Shown piece by piece: positions 21,794 to 30,167 of a DNA stretch of 49,958 nt (positions within the stretch are counted from its first letter, which is position 1; each line of letters starts with the position of its first letter). Source of the stretch: a virus; IMG/VR virus record IMGVR_UViG_3300025736_000039, positions 1 to 49,958 of that record. The stretch is one strand, 5' to 3'. The position numbers were made by a program, and so were the translations under genes. Under the pieces are notes generated by a model. That model made no database searches. It was not told where the DNA came from and saw nothing but the letters and a program-made list of their open reading frames with translations.

Positions 21794-22567
21794 ATGTCAG
21801 AAGAAAAAAATCAAGACCCGACAAACGAAGTGGATCAAGTAGCTCTTGAAGCAACAATTCAAGCAGAAGTAGAAAAGCGTACAAATGCAAAGCTTGATAA
21901 GATTCGCCAAGACGAGAAGAACTCTCATTTAGGTAGAATTGAAAAAGCGCAGGATCGGGCAGAAAAGTTAGAAGCAAAGCTACAAGAAGCTGATACACAA
22001 CGTTCTGATTATGAAAAGAGATACCAGGAACTTACCGAGAAAATGGAAGCACAAAGTTCGGCGGAAAAAAGAGAAGATTATACAGATAATCAAAAGCAAC
22101 TACTTTCAGAACTTGAACTATTAAAAAATAATAATGATAAACAACAGGCATTACATCAGGAAACTACAACTCGATATGAACAAGAGTTACAAAGTGTAAG
22201 AGAAGAAGCAACAAATCGTATTAAAGAGTTTGAATTACGCGCCGCTAAAGAGAGATTGATTAGAGAAACCGGTGTTACTGATGTCTTCCAATCGCTATTA
22301 TCTGGTGATACAGTAGATGAGCTAACTAGCTCCGCTTTAAAGGTTAAAGAAATGCAAGATAATTATAATAATAATCTTCTTTCACAACTTTCGGCGGAAA
22401 AAGAGAAGGTCACTAAAGAAACCTTACAAAACTCTTTAAACCCATTAGCGCCATCAACTATGCCATCAATTCAAGACGGTGACTATAAACCTATAGATAG
22501 AGAAGCTTTACGAAAAATGGATAAAAAAGATCGAGAAGCTTATCTCAACAAAACTAGACCTAAATAA
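21794..22567 (+). CDS. capsid scaffolding protein
   Basis: This 257-residue, highly charged protein is predicted to be coiled coil over about residues 10-150, with an acidic N-terminus and a basic C-terminus (MDKKDREAYLNKTRPK), the hallmark of scaffolds. Its place between minor head protein and major capsid protein fits. It directs procapsid assembly and is removed before packaging. AAGGAAAGTAATCA precedes the ATG. The sequence family is not unique, so the call rests mainly on composition and position. Confidence 0.82.
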   Translation: MSEEKNQDPTNEVDQVALEATIQAEVEKRTNAKLDKIRQDEKNSHLGRIEKAQDRAEKLEAKLQEADTQRSDYEKRYQELTEKMEAQSSAEKREDYTDNQKQLLSELELLKNNNDKQQALHQETTTRYEQELQSVREEATNRIKEFELRAAKERLIRETGVTDVFQSLLSGDTVDELTSSALKVKEMQDNYNNNLLSQLSAEKEKVTKETLQNSLNPLAPSTMPSIQDGDYKPIDREALRKMDKKDREAYLNKTRPK

Positions 22568-22584
22568 GAACATAAGGAGAACTA

Positions 22585-23568
22585 ATGGCAGACGTATTTG
22601 CTGGTTGGAGTACAGCTAAAGACTTAGTTGCAATTCCAGAGGCACAAAGAGATCACTATAGCGCACAGATTGAGCATCTTGCTTTACCAAGAATGCCCTT
22701 TCAGGACTTTGCAACTTTTAAAACCGAACTATTAAAAAACCCTGGTGATACTATTGTATTCACTAAGTTTGCTGATATTAGTGTTGGTGGACCACTTGCC
22801 GAGCAAGATCCTATTGAAGTTACTAATATGGAAGCCGACCAGTATTCTATTCAGGTTGGTGAATGGGGCGGCGGTGTTGGTATTACCAATAAGCTTAAAG
22901 ATCGTTCCTGGATTGATATGGTTGAAGAAGCCACAACTCTGTTAGCTCGTGATTATTCCGTTACTATTACTACCGCTTTCCGTAATACTATTGAAGGTGC
23001 TACTAATACTATTTTTGCTAATGGCCGTGCAAGTCGCGCATTACTACAAGGTAGTGTTGATTACTTCAATGCCGATCTAGTACATGAAGCTCGTGAGCAG
23101 CTTGTTGGCGCTGATGCAATGCCTTTCATGGGTGATAATGGTCAAGAATTCTATGTTTGTTTCTTACATTCACATCAAACCCGTTATCTTAAAACAGATC
23201 CAGAACTAATGGCAGCTAATAACTTCCATCAAACCGGCTTACCATTTACCGGCGCTGTTGGTATGTGGGATGGCGTTGTCTTTATTGAAACAGACTTTAT
23301 GTCTAATGGTGCCGGAACAGTTATTACTAATAAGTATGGCTATAGTGCTGCATTAGATGATGCCGCTACTGCTGGTGCTGCTAATGCTGATGTTTATCGC
23401 GCTGCCTTTGTTGGCGATAATTCCTACGCACAAGCGTGGGCATTAAATACTGAACTTCGTCAGAATGGTATTGAAGATTTCGGTCGTAAGATCAAGTTCG
23501 CTTGGTACGCAATCACTGGTTTCGGTTTAGTTAATGACGATCATGTTGTTCTAGCAGAAACCGTTTAA
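22585..23568 (+). CDS. major capsid protein (N4-gp56 family)
   Basis: This 327-residue protein matches the N4-gp56-type HK97-fold capsid proteins: PRMPFQDFATFKTEL near residue 35, KNPGDTIVFTKFADIS (52-67), and the conserved GEWGGGVGITNKLKDRS stretch around residue 97. It forms the icosahedral shell. Codons here are more GC-rich at third positions (GCC, CGC, GGC) than in the flanks, as expected of a very highly expressed gene. ATAAGGAGAACTA precedes the ATG. Confidence 0.92.
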   Translation: MADVFAGWSTAKDLVAIPEAQRDHYSAQIEHLALPRMPFQDFATFKTELLKNPGDTIVFTKFADISVGGPLAEQDPIEVTNMEADQYSIQVGEWGGGVGITNKLKDRSWIDMVEEATTLLARDYSVTITTAFRNTIEGATNTIFANGRASRALLQGSVDYFNADLVHEAREQLVGADAMPFMGDNGQEFYVCFLHSHQTRYLKTDPELMAANNFHQTGLPFTGAVGMWDGVVFIETDFMSNGAGTVITNKYGYSAALDDAATAGAANADVYRAAFVGDNSYAQAWALNTELRQNGIEDFGRKIKFAWYAITGFGLVNDDHVVLAETV

Positions 23569-23601
23569 GCCACAATAAAACAATAATAAGGACTGATAAT
23601 A

Positions 23602-24018
23602 ATGGCTAGACCACGAAAAAATAGTAAGAAAACCTCCGGTTCTGATAATAAAGAACCGGAGGTTCTTATTGCTCAAGATGATACTACTATTGAAGAAGTA
23701 GCATCCGATAATGAAGTTGATGTAAAAGATGTACTTGATAAATCAACTGATAATGAATTAACTGAAAGTGAACCTGTTACGGAACCAGTTATGGAAGCCG
23801 TATTAGCAACAGAAGTACAACCAAAAGAGGTTGACGATCTAGTTATTGCTAATAGAACCTGCTCGGTTCGTTATGGTAAACCATTTTATTTTGAAAAAGA
23901 TAAACTATACCGATTACGTATGAATGTTGCAGAATATTTTGTTGGTAAACATACGGTTCGACCGGCTACGCACAAAGAAGTTGGCGAACTACAGCATTCT
24001 GCAATTACACAACACTAA
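23602..24018 (+). CDS. hypothetical head protein after the capsid gene (138 aa)
   Basis: A basic N-terminus (MARPRKNSKKTSG) is followed by a long acidic, probably disordered stretch to about residue 80 and then a short folded domain (RTCSVRYGKPFYFEKDKLYRLRMNVAEYFV). Small proteins of this type often follow N4-gp56 capsid genes and may decorate the head or join the neck, but the role is not established. A stem formed by ACCTCCGGTT and AACCGGAGGT occurs inside the gene at 23631-23664. Confidence 0.7.
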   Translation: MARPRKNSKKTSGSDNKEPEVLIAQDDTTIEEVASDNEVDVKDVLDKSTDNELTESEPVTEPVMEAVLATEVQPKEVDDLVIANRTCSVRYGKPFYFEKDKLYRLRMNVAEYFVGKHTVRPATHKEVGELQHSAITQH

Positions 24019-24021
24019 ATA

Positions 24022-24813
24022 ATGGCAGATATAAACAGAATAATAAGAACAGTTAGACGACTTGTTAATGATCCGAATCCACCGGACGATATTAGCTTAT
24101 CAATCGTCTATACTGATTCTGTTTATATCGATGCCGTTAATTTTGGTTTAGATAAACTTAATTTAGACTTACGTAATGTTAACGAATTTGGGACAAATCC
24201 ACCTTGGACAATTTCATCGTTACCATCTGAGTTAACTTTTTTAATAATTAAATTAGCCGCTATTCTAATGGCACAAACTAGAATGACTGAATCCACCGAT
24301 AAAGATAACGGCGGGGACGGAAGTATAGCAGAAATAGACGTACCTAATTTAAGAGTTAAAGAAGCAGTTAATACAGATCTATCTGGTTCAGGTAAATGGT
24401 CTGAATTAGCTGATAAATTACAAGATGAATATGATGGTGAAATAGATAGAATAGTTCCTGATACTCCTCCATTCTTAGGAACGGCTACATCATCAACCGT
24501 ACAACGGTTTAATTATGCTACTAAAAGTATGTCTAAATATTCTTTAGATGTTAATCCTGATAGTACTACTTTAAGTATTAGTTATACTTTAGGAGTAGTT
24601 TCTTTTTCTTGGGCTGCCGTTTATTTCGATAGTTTCTTAAAATATGAAATTTATTTAGATGATGTAAAAGTTGTAACCGAATATGATAATCATACTGAAA
24701 GTATCTCTGTAAGCCAAACTTTAAGTGTAGGTAATCACACAGCTAATATTCGTGTGTATAATGGGAACTTCTTATATTCCACAAGTGCTGATACAACATT
24801 ATCGGTTGTGTAA
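24022..24813 (+). CDS. head-tail connector fused to an Ig/FN3-like domain
   Basis: The N-terminal 150 residues are helical (MADINRIIRTVRRLVNDPNP) and match the position and look of gp6/gp15-type connector proteins that dock on the portal. Residues 175-263 are beta-rich (STTLSISYTL, LKYEIYLDDVKVVTEY, VSQTLSVGNHTANIRVYN) and resemble a fibronectin or Ig-like surface domain. Such domains are thought to bind surface sugars or cells. The next gene starts within the stop codon (TAATG). The connector call is by context; the Ig-like call is by strand pattern. Confidence 0.72.
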   Translation: MADINRIIRTVRRLVNDPNPPDDISLSIVYTDSVYIDAVNFGLDKLNLDLRNVNEFGTNPPWTISSLPSELTFLIIKLAAILMAQTRMTESTDKDNGGDGSIAEIDVPNLRVKEAVNTDLSGSGKWSELADKLQDEYDGEIDRIVPDTPPFLGTATSSTVQRFNYATKSMSKYSLDVNPDSTTLSISYTLGVVSFSWAAVYFDSFLKYEIYLDDVKVVTEYDNHTESISVSQTLSVGNHTANIRVYNGNFLYSTSADTTLSVV

Positions 24814-25259
24814 TGGGACTAACAATAGCAAAAATAAAAGCAAAACTAAACCAGTATATGACAATAACATCTGGTGGTTTTGCTGATGAAATATATGTAA
24901 CTAAATTTTCAACCGTTGTTGAAAACAATTCATTATATAAAGGTCATGGAACAAAAACGTATGATGATCCAGTAGAAACTATTGGTAGAGTTATTATAGA
25001 ACCAAGCGATCAAGTAGCTAGTTTAATTGGTAGTACAGAACGATTTGATGCTGCTTTTCTTTGGACCCGCGATGAATTAGTTAAACAATTTCCTACACTT
25101 GGGGAAAACTTATGGATTACTACTAATGATATAATTGTATTTAATATGAATGAATATAATTTATTTAGAGTTTATCCAACTGGAAAAGTACAAGAGGAAT
25201 GTTTATTATTTATTGGTTTAGCATTAACACCTCGCGGGAAAAAGAGGAATGCACCATAA
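24813..25259 (+). CDS. head closure (neck) protein
   Basis: This 148-residue protein begins MGLTIAKIKAKLNQYMTITS, is beta-rich and fits the length and order of head-completion proteins (SPP1 gp16-like) that seal the connector. It overlaps both neighbours by TAATG. CTCGCGGGAAAAAGAGG near its end is a clear copy of the genome-wide motif, reading PRGKK in this frame. The assignment rests on gene order, not on a recognised motif. Confidence 0.65.
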   Translation: MGLTIAKIKAKLNQYMTITSGGFADEIYVTKFSTVVENNSLYKGHGTKTYDDPVETIGRVIIEPSDQVASLIGSTERFDAAFLWTRDELVKQFPTLGENLWITTNDIIVFNMNEYNLFRVYPTGKVQEECLLFIGLALTPRGKKRNAP

Positions 25260-25864
25260 TGGCAGTATTCAAAGTAACAATAAATGATGAATGGATGTTA
25301 TTCGATCATGCATTAGAAAGGTTCGCTAGAAGAGGTGTTGTCGGAACTGAAGTAGAACATAGTTTTAAATTGTTTATTAAAAAGCTACATAGAACCGTTA
25401 AGAATACTATTAGAAATCCTATTGGAACTGTTGGTGTTTTAGCATTATCAGGTTCAAGAGGTAATCCTACTATGTCAAAAGGCGGCGGGACAATAGGAAG
25501 AAGGCAAAGATACCAAGGTAGACATAGATTAGCTAAAAAATATTCTACAACACCTTTATTTAGAACAGGTAAGTATCATAACAATATTATGGCTTCTGTT
25601 CAATATACAAATCATAAAATAATTGGTAAGGTGTTTGTTAATCCAAGTGAGAAAGAAATATACACCACAAAGGATGGAACAGCACATGTAACTGATTTAT
25701 ATAAAGTTGCTTATGGAATAGAATTTGGCCGTCCTGGATTACGTCCTAGACCTATTTGGGGACCAATATTCCAACGATCACAAACTTGGACATCATTTAA
25801 AAAGGTGATGAATTCTGAATGGTTCGATCAAATAAGTATGACTATGGGACCGGGGTTTGACTAA
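25259..25864 (+). CDS. neck / tail completion protein (HK97 gp10-like position)
   Basis: The start is ATG 25259, inside the previous stop (TAATG); a longer frame beginning upstream would overlap the neighbouring gene and lacks a site. The 201-residue protein is very basic in the centre (GTIGRRQRYQGRHRLAKKY). It contains YGIEFGRPGLRPRPIWGPIF toward the end, which recalls minor tail proteins of the HK97 gp10 type. These connect head and tail. The call depends on order plus this segment. Confidence 0.68.
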   Translation: MAVFKVTINDEWMLFDHALERFARRGVVGTEVEHSFKLFIKKLHRTVKNTIRNPIGTVGVLALSGSRGNPTMSKGGGTIGRRQRYQGRHRLAKKYSTTPLFRTGKYHNNIMASVQYTNHKIIGKVFVNPSEKEIYTTKDGTAHVTDLYKVAYGIEFGRPGLRPRPIWGPIFQRSQTWTSFKKVMNSEWFDQISMTMGPGFD

Positions 25865-26565
25865 TGAGTGAAATATTCAAAAAATATGACTTAGTTGATG
25901 TTCAAATTGCAATAGTTGGAAAATTAATGTCTTGTTTTCCTTTATCAGATAGAACAGATGTTGAAGTTTTTATGCAATATCCAGGCGTTGAAGTATATGA
26001 TTATGAAAGATTTCCTAGTGTTAGTGTTAGACACGTACAAGATGTTCCATTATGGGAAGCTTATTATGGTTTTGATAAAACCGTAGTTGGCCGGGACCAA
26101 GGAGCAAATGGATATATAACAGAAATAGAAGAACAGCAGTCTGAACATCTTAATATTCTATATACAATAACAGCATTTTCATTAGATCCAGCACAACACC
26201 AAGAAATGATATATAGAATTAGAGAAAAATTAGGTGTTAGACCAGTTTTTGAGATGAAACATTTAGCTTTTACCGAAGGTAATAAAACAGTTTATCCAAC
26301 TGTTCAAGGACTTAATCAATATTTTGATTCAGCAGTTTGGGATTCATCCGCAGGAGAAGCTACTATTGATAAACAACAAGTTATCTATCAATCTGATTGG
26401 GAATATAATGTTTGGGCAGATATATATAAACACGATATATTTGTTAATCCAGTAACAAAACAAATAGACTTTAGTTCTTATATTACAGAAAATGATCCTA
26501 GCGTAGAAAACGCGGAGGACCAAGAAAAGACATTAAGTAAAGTAATAGAAATAGAAGAAGAATAG
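25864..26565 (+). CDS. tail terminator-like protein
   Basis: This 233-residue protein, coupled by TAATG to the neck gene and followed by the sheath gene, occupies the slot of tail terminators. These cap the growing tail tube and bind the neck. The sequence has PSVSVRHVQDVPLWEAYYG and a beta-alpha order consistent with that fold, and ends with an acidic tail. No diagnostic motif was recognised. AGGAG-type coupling is weak; translation probably depends on the upstream gene. Confidence 0.65.
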   Translation: MSEIFKKYDLVDVQIAIVGKLMSCFPLSDRTDVEVFMQYPGVEVYDYERFPSVSVRHVQDVPLWEAYYGFDKTVVGRDQGANGYITEIEEQQSEHLNILYTITAFSLDPAQHQEMIYRIREKLGVRPVFEMKHLAFTEGNKTVYPTVQGLNQYFDSAVWDSSAGEATIDKQQVIYQSDWEYNVWADIYKHDIFVNPVTKQIDFSSYITENDPSVENAEDQEKTLSKVIEIEEE

Positions 26566-26588
26566 TAATAGAAGAATAATAATATAAT

Positions 26589-26616
26589 TTGACAGTAAAT
26601 ATAATTTGTGTAAAGT
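26589..26616 (+). promoter_or_regulatory. virion-module promoter for sheath and tube genes
   Basis: TTGACA (26589-26594), 16 bp, TAAAGT (26611-26616), identical in boxes and spacing to the promoter at 21474. The leader of about 65 bases carries GGAGG before the sheath ATG. Confidence 0.65.
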
Positions 26617-26687
26617 AAGTATACATAAGCGGCAGAAAAATAATAATTATATGAGCCGACTGACTAAAAACAATACGGAGGCTTCAT

Positions 26688-28535
26688 ATGGCAAGAAACT
26701 ATATCACACCGGATACTTATATTGAGGAAATAGACCAATTTCCTACTAATTTAGCCGGAGTATCTACATCAATTCCTGTAATTTATGGTACTACCGAATG
26801 GGGTCCAGTAAATACACCAACTAGAATAAAAACAGATTTTTCCAGATTCCGTTCAGTCTTTGGAACATTCCAAACTACATCACAAATGGCGTATCAAGTA
26901 AAAGCATTCTTTGATGAAGGTGGACAAGAATGTCTGATTAATAGAATCGCACATTATACCGATCCAACCGTATTAGATGATGTAGCTGCTACTAAAGCTA
27001 GTTATACTATTCTAGGTAAAAGTGGTTATGGTTATAATGCTTCTATTACCTGTGAAGGTAAATATTATGGCGTACTCGGTAATAGATTATCTATTACATT
27101 AGCAGAAGATCCAGTTAAAACATCATTAGGTGCTGGAGATGATTTATCTAGTGGTGGAGCCGTTAGCGGTAATTCATATATTGTTGTTCCATCATTATAT
27201 GGTTATGTTAAGAACATGACTCTTTTACTTAATGATGCTAGTGGTTATGAAACTGCTATTATCTCTCGTACTGAAACTGTTAGTGGAGAAAATAGAATTA
27301 TCTTAGATGGACCATTAGATAATACATATGATTATGCAACTACAACTATCCGATCAATGGAATTTACTCTAAATGTATTTTTAGATGGAGTTCTAATTGA
27401 AACATTCGCGCAACTATCTACATATGATCAAGCTAGTAACTATTTCGTTACTGTTGTAAATGATACTTATGGCGGATCTGGTTATGTCTCATTAATTGAT
27501 ATTGGTACAGATGTAATTCTTGATGATTTCCCAGAAGATATTACGACTCAAGCAGCTTTATCTGGCGCTACCGCCGAAACCATCGGATTAACTAATTTAG
27601 ATAAAATTGGTTCTTCATCTGGTTTAAACGGTTTATACGCAATGGATAAGGTTACTGGTATTGCGTCATTAGCTTGTTTCCCAAATGTTAATTCAACTGT
27701 CCAAACATCTGCCCATGCTTATTTTGAAAATCGCGGCGATATTTTATTTGTTGGCGGAGTTCCACAAGCCGACGTAGATTTATCAATGACTAGTATTACT
27801 ACTGTTGATTCCGCCATTGAATGGCGACAAAAAGCAGGATTTAGCTCTAAATACGGTTCATTATTCTTCCCTTGGATTGATGTTGATGATCCAATTGGCG
27901 CTGGTAGCGCACCTACTAAAGAGATTGATCCTGTTGGTTCTATGTTAGGACTTATGGCGCGTGTTGATAGTAAACCTGCTCCTGATGGTGGAGTTTGGGC
28001 TTCCCCTGCTGGTCCTGGCGCTGATTTTGGTAAATTAAAGTTTGCTAGAGGTGTCGCCTATAAGGTTGCTAGAAATGATAGCGAAGCTGGCGCTCTTAAT
28101 GAAGCTGGTATTAACGCATTACTATTATTATCTCCTGGCGGAGTAACCGCGTGGGGAATTAACTCGTTATCTAATCTTGCTATTTGGCGACAATATCCAG
28201 TAGTTCGATTATTTATCTACTTAGAAGAAACTGTTAAACAGCAAACAGAGTTTGCTTTATTCCGTGGTAATAACACTCGTTGGTGGGATCTATTACGAAC
28301 CGCCGTTAGTAACTTCCTAGATGGAGTTCGTATTAATGGTGGATTAGATGGCGCTACTAGAGATGAAGCATTCTTTGTTAAAGTAGGTATTGATGATGGC
28401 GTTATGACTAATGATGATGTTGTTAATGGTCGCCTAATCGGAGAATTTGGTGCTAAACCAACTCGATCAAGTGAGTATATCATTTGGCGTGTAACACAAA
28501 TAAATACTGGTGAAAGCACCGTAGAATCAATATAA
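26688..28535 (+). CDS. contractile tail sheath protein
   Basis: This 615-residue protein matches phage tail sheath proteins: the opening with YITPDTYIEEIDQFPTNLAGV, a variable middle, and the conserved C-terminal half with GINALLLLSPGGVTAWGINSL and the final attachment arms (FFVKVGIDDGVMTNDDVVNG). The sheath shortens to push the tube through the host envelope, so this gene defines the phage as a contractile-tailed one. CGGAGG precedes the ATG. The family is firm. Confidence 0.93.
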   Translation: MARNYITPDTYIEEIDQFPTNLAGVSTSIPVIYGTTEWGPVNTPTRIKTDFSRFRSVFGTFQTTSQMAYQVKAFFDEGGQECLINRIAHYTDPTVLDDVAATKASYTILGKSGYGYNASITCEGKYYGVLGNRLSITLAEDPVKTSLGAGDDLSSGGAVSGNSYIVVPSLYGYVKNMTLLLNDASGYETAIISRTETVSGENRIILDGPLDNTYDYATTTIRSMEFTLNVFLDGVLIETFAQLSTYDQASNYFVTVVNDTYGGSGYVSLIDIGTDVILDDFPEDITTQAALSGATAETIGLTNLDKIGSSSGLNGLYAMDKVTGIASLACFPNVNSTVQTSAHAYFENRGDILFVGGVPQADVDLSMTSITTVDSAIEWRQKAGFSSKYGSLFFPWIDVDDPIGAGSAPTKEIDPVGSMLGLMARVDSKPAPDGGVWASPAGPGADFGKLKFARGVAYKVARNDSEAGALNEAGINALLLLSPGGVTAWGINSLSNLAIWRQYPVVRLFIYLEETVKQQTEFALFRGNNTRWWDLLRTAVSNFLDGVRINGGLDGATRDEAFFVKVGIDDGVMTNDDVVNGRLIGEFGAKPTRSSEYIIWRVTQINTGESTVESI

Positions 28536-28547
28536 GGAGAATCATAA

Positions 28548-29063
28548 GTGGCAACGTTATCACGAGACGCATATAGAGTAGAAAACTTTCGGTTTACGGT
28601 TACTGACACAACCGTTGGTTCTGGAACTATGGGGCAAGATATAAAATGCTCAAAGATAACAGGATTAAATCAGAAAGTTGAAGAAATAGCGTGGCGAGAA
28701 GGTAATCAAGCGGAAATCCAGCATAAACAACCTGGGCAAATGATGTTTGATGATTTAACAATTGAACGTCCAATGCAACCTTCTAGCACCGACGCTGACG
28801 TTAATTTCTTCCTAGATTGGTTTAAACTAGGTGCTGATGTTCAACAAACACCGTTTGTAAGTAAAGCAGCCGGGGATAATTTTAGTTATCGTAAAGACCT
28901 AGAGATTGCTGTTTTAGATAGAACCGGCAGCAAAGCACGCCGTTATAGAATTGTTAACGCATTTGTAAAAGAACGAACTGTATCCGATCTTGACGCATCT
29001 GCTAATGAGATTCTTAAAGAAACATGTGTAATTGCAATTGAGTATATGGAAGAAATCAAATAA
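28548..29063 (+). CDS. tail tube protein (T4 gp19-like)
   Basis: This 171-residue protein starts at GTG 28548 behind AAGGAGA. Residues FRFTVTDTTVGSG and CSKITGLNQKVEEIAWREG match the gp19-like tube family (conserved also in extracellular contractile injection systems), as does the later EIQHKQPGQMMFDDLTIERP. Rings of this protein form the inner tube inside the sheath. It directly follows the sheath gene and is followed by a hairpin that may reduce read-through. Confidence 0.92.
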   Translation: MATLSRDAYRVENFRFTVTDTTVGSGTMGQDIKCSKITGLNQKVEEIAWREGNQAEIQHKQPGQMMFDDLTIERPMQPSSTDADVNFFLDWFKLGADVQQTPFVSKAAGDNFSYRKDLEIAVLDRTGSKARRYRIVNAFVKERTVSDLDASANEILKETCVIAIEYMEEIK

Positions 29064-29085
29064 TAATAACCTGTGTAATAATAAA

Positions 29086-29103
29086 CCCCTACTAATGTAG
29101 GGG
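29086..29103 (+). terminator. weak terminator or attenuator after the tube gene
   Basis: CCCCTAC (29086-29092), loop TAAT, GTAGGGG (29097-29103), followed by TAATTAAT with few U. It likely lowers expression of the downstream genes relative to sheath and tube. Confidence 0.6.
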
Positions 29104-29137
29104 TAATTAATCATAAAACAATAATAAGGAGAAAATC

Positions 29138-29932
29138 ATGTCAGGAAATCATGTAATAGGAATGGAAATCAATTTACCAGTTGGTATTGAAAAAGATGGG
29201 GTTATTTATAAGAAGTTAACTCTTGATCGTAAACGTGGCGTTGATGATGAAAATATGTCATCTTCTGAATGTGAAAATAATGGTCAGAAAGCTTCCTCTA
29301 TTCTTCTCCGCCGGGCTATTCAAGAATTTCCGGGGATACTAGAAAGAAAGCCTAATCCAAATCAATTAATTCCTGAAGATATTGTATTAGAAATGACAGA
29401 ACCAGATAGAGCTACTTGTATCGTAGAAATCCTATCACAATATCCTGATGCTGTTACAACTACAACTATTCCTTGTCAACAACAAACATGTGATCTTTCT
29501 TATACATTTAGTACTAATAAAAAGGATTTAGAATTTACTGAGTTTGATCCTGATGTTCCAATGCAATTTGAACTAAATGATGGCGTTATTATTAATGGCA
29601 CAGAATGTTTTATTTGCGAACTACGATTATTAACAGGATTACAAACAGAAGAATTAGGTGAAATAGGTAAAATTAATGCTAAGAATCTTCCGATTATTCA
29701 AACGGCTAATCTATTCTATGCAATAAAATCTATTGATGGACTTCCTATTACAAAAGACGTGATAAGAAATATGACCTCAGATGATAGAATTGATCTTAGT
29801 ACTTATATTATGAAAAATACACCTGGATATAATCTATTTATTGAAGAAAAATGTAGTTGTGGTGGGGAAGTTATTGGTGTAATTGATGTCGCAAATTTTT
29901 CCGGTACTCGGCGGAAGACCAAGAAAAAGTAA
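29138..29932 (+). CDS. tail assembly chaperone / baseplate-type protein
   Basis: This 264-residue protein lies between tube and tape measure, where tail assembly chaperones sit. CQQQTC near residue 113 and a C-terminal KCSCGGE form four cysteines that could bind zinc. The helical middle and overall layout recall the T4 gp26/gp51-type group found in contractile systems. AATAAGGAGAAAATC precedes the ATG. Its stop overlaps the next small frame as TAATG, within GAAAAAGTAATG, a possible slip site. The role is inferred mostly from position. Confidence 0.65.
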   Translation: MSGNHVIGMEINLPVGIEKDGVIYKKLTLDRKRGVDDENMSSSECENNGQKASSILLRRAIQEFPGILERKPNPNQLIPEDIVLEMTEPDRATCIVEILSQYPDAVTTTTIPCQQQTCDLSYTFSTNKKDLEFTEFDPDVPMQFELNDGVIINGTECFICELRLLTGLQTEELGEIGKINAKNLPIIQTANLFYAIKSIDGLPITKDVIRNMTSDDRIDLSTYIMKNTPGYNLFIEEKCSCGGEVIGVIDVANFSGTRRKTKKK

Positions 29933-30093
29933 TGAAGAACCTAATGCGACAAGTAATGGCTTTCGCACAAAGGTATAAATGGACTTATAACGATGTAATA
30001 GAATTAGAAGATGACCAAAGGATATATTTATTTGATGAGCTAATGAAAGTTATAGAACACGAAAAAGACGAAATGGATAAGGCGAAACGATAA
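29932..30093 (+). CDS. small second chaperone frame (53 aa)
   Basis: ATG 29932 overlaps the previous stop (TAATG). The frame reads MKNLMRQVMAFAQRYKW onward and ends DEMDKAKR; it is helical and charged. It lies in the -1 frame of the preceding gene. It could be made by re-initiation, or by -1 slippage on G AAA AAG, which would yield a longer fused chaperone as in lambda G/GT. A terminator follows at once. Confidence 0.65.
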   Translation: MKNLMRQVMAFAQRYKWTYNDVIELEDDQRIYLFDELMKVIEHEKDEMDKAKR

Positions 30094-30105
30094 GGCCAAA
30101 CAATA

Positions 30106-30140
30106 AAAATACCGATTAAGATGATTGATCGGTATTTTTT
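30106..30140 (+). terminator. rho-independent terminator before the tape measure gene
   Basis: AATACCGAT (30108-30116), an 11-base loop, ATCGGTATT (30128-30136), then TTTT. The stem is good. No promoter was seen between it and the tape measure gene, so partial read-through must be expected. Confidence 0.8.
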
Positions 30141-30167
30141 ATAAAGGAATATAAGTAAGGTAACATA

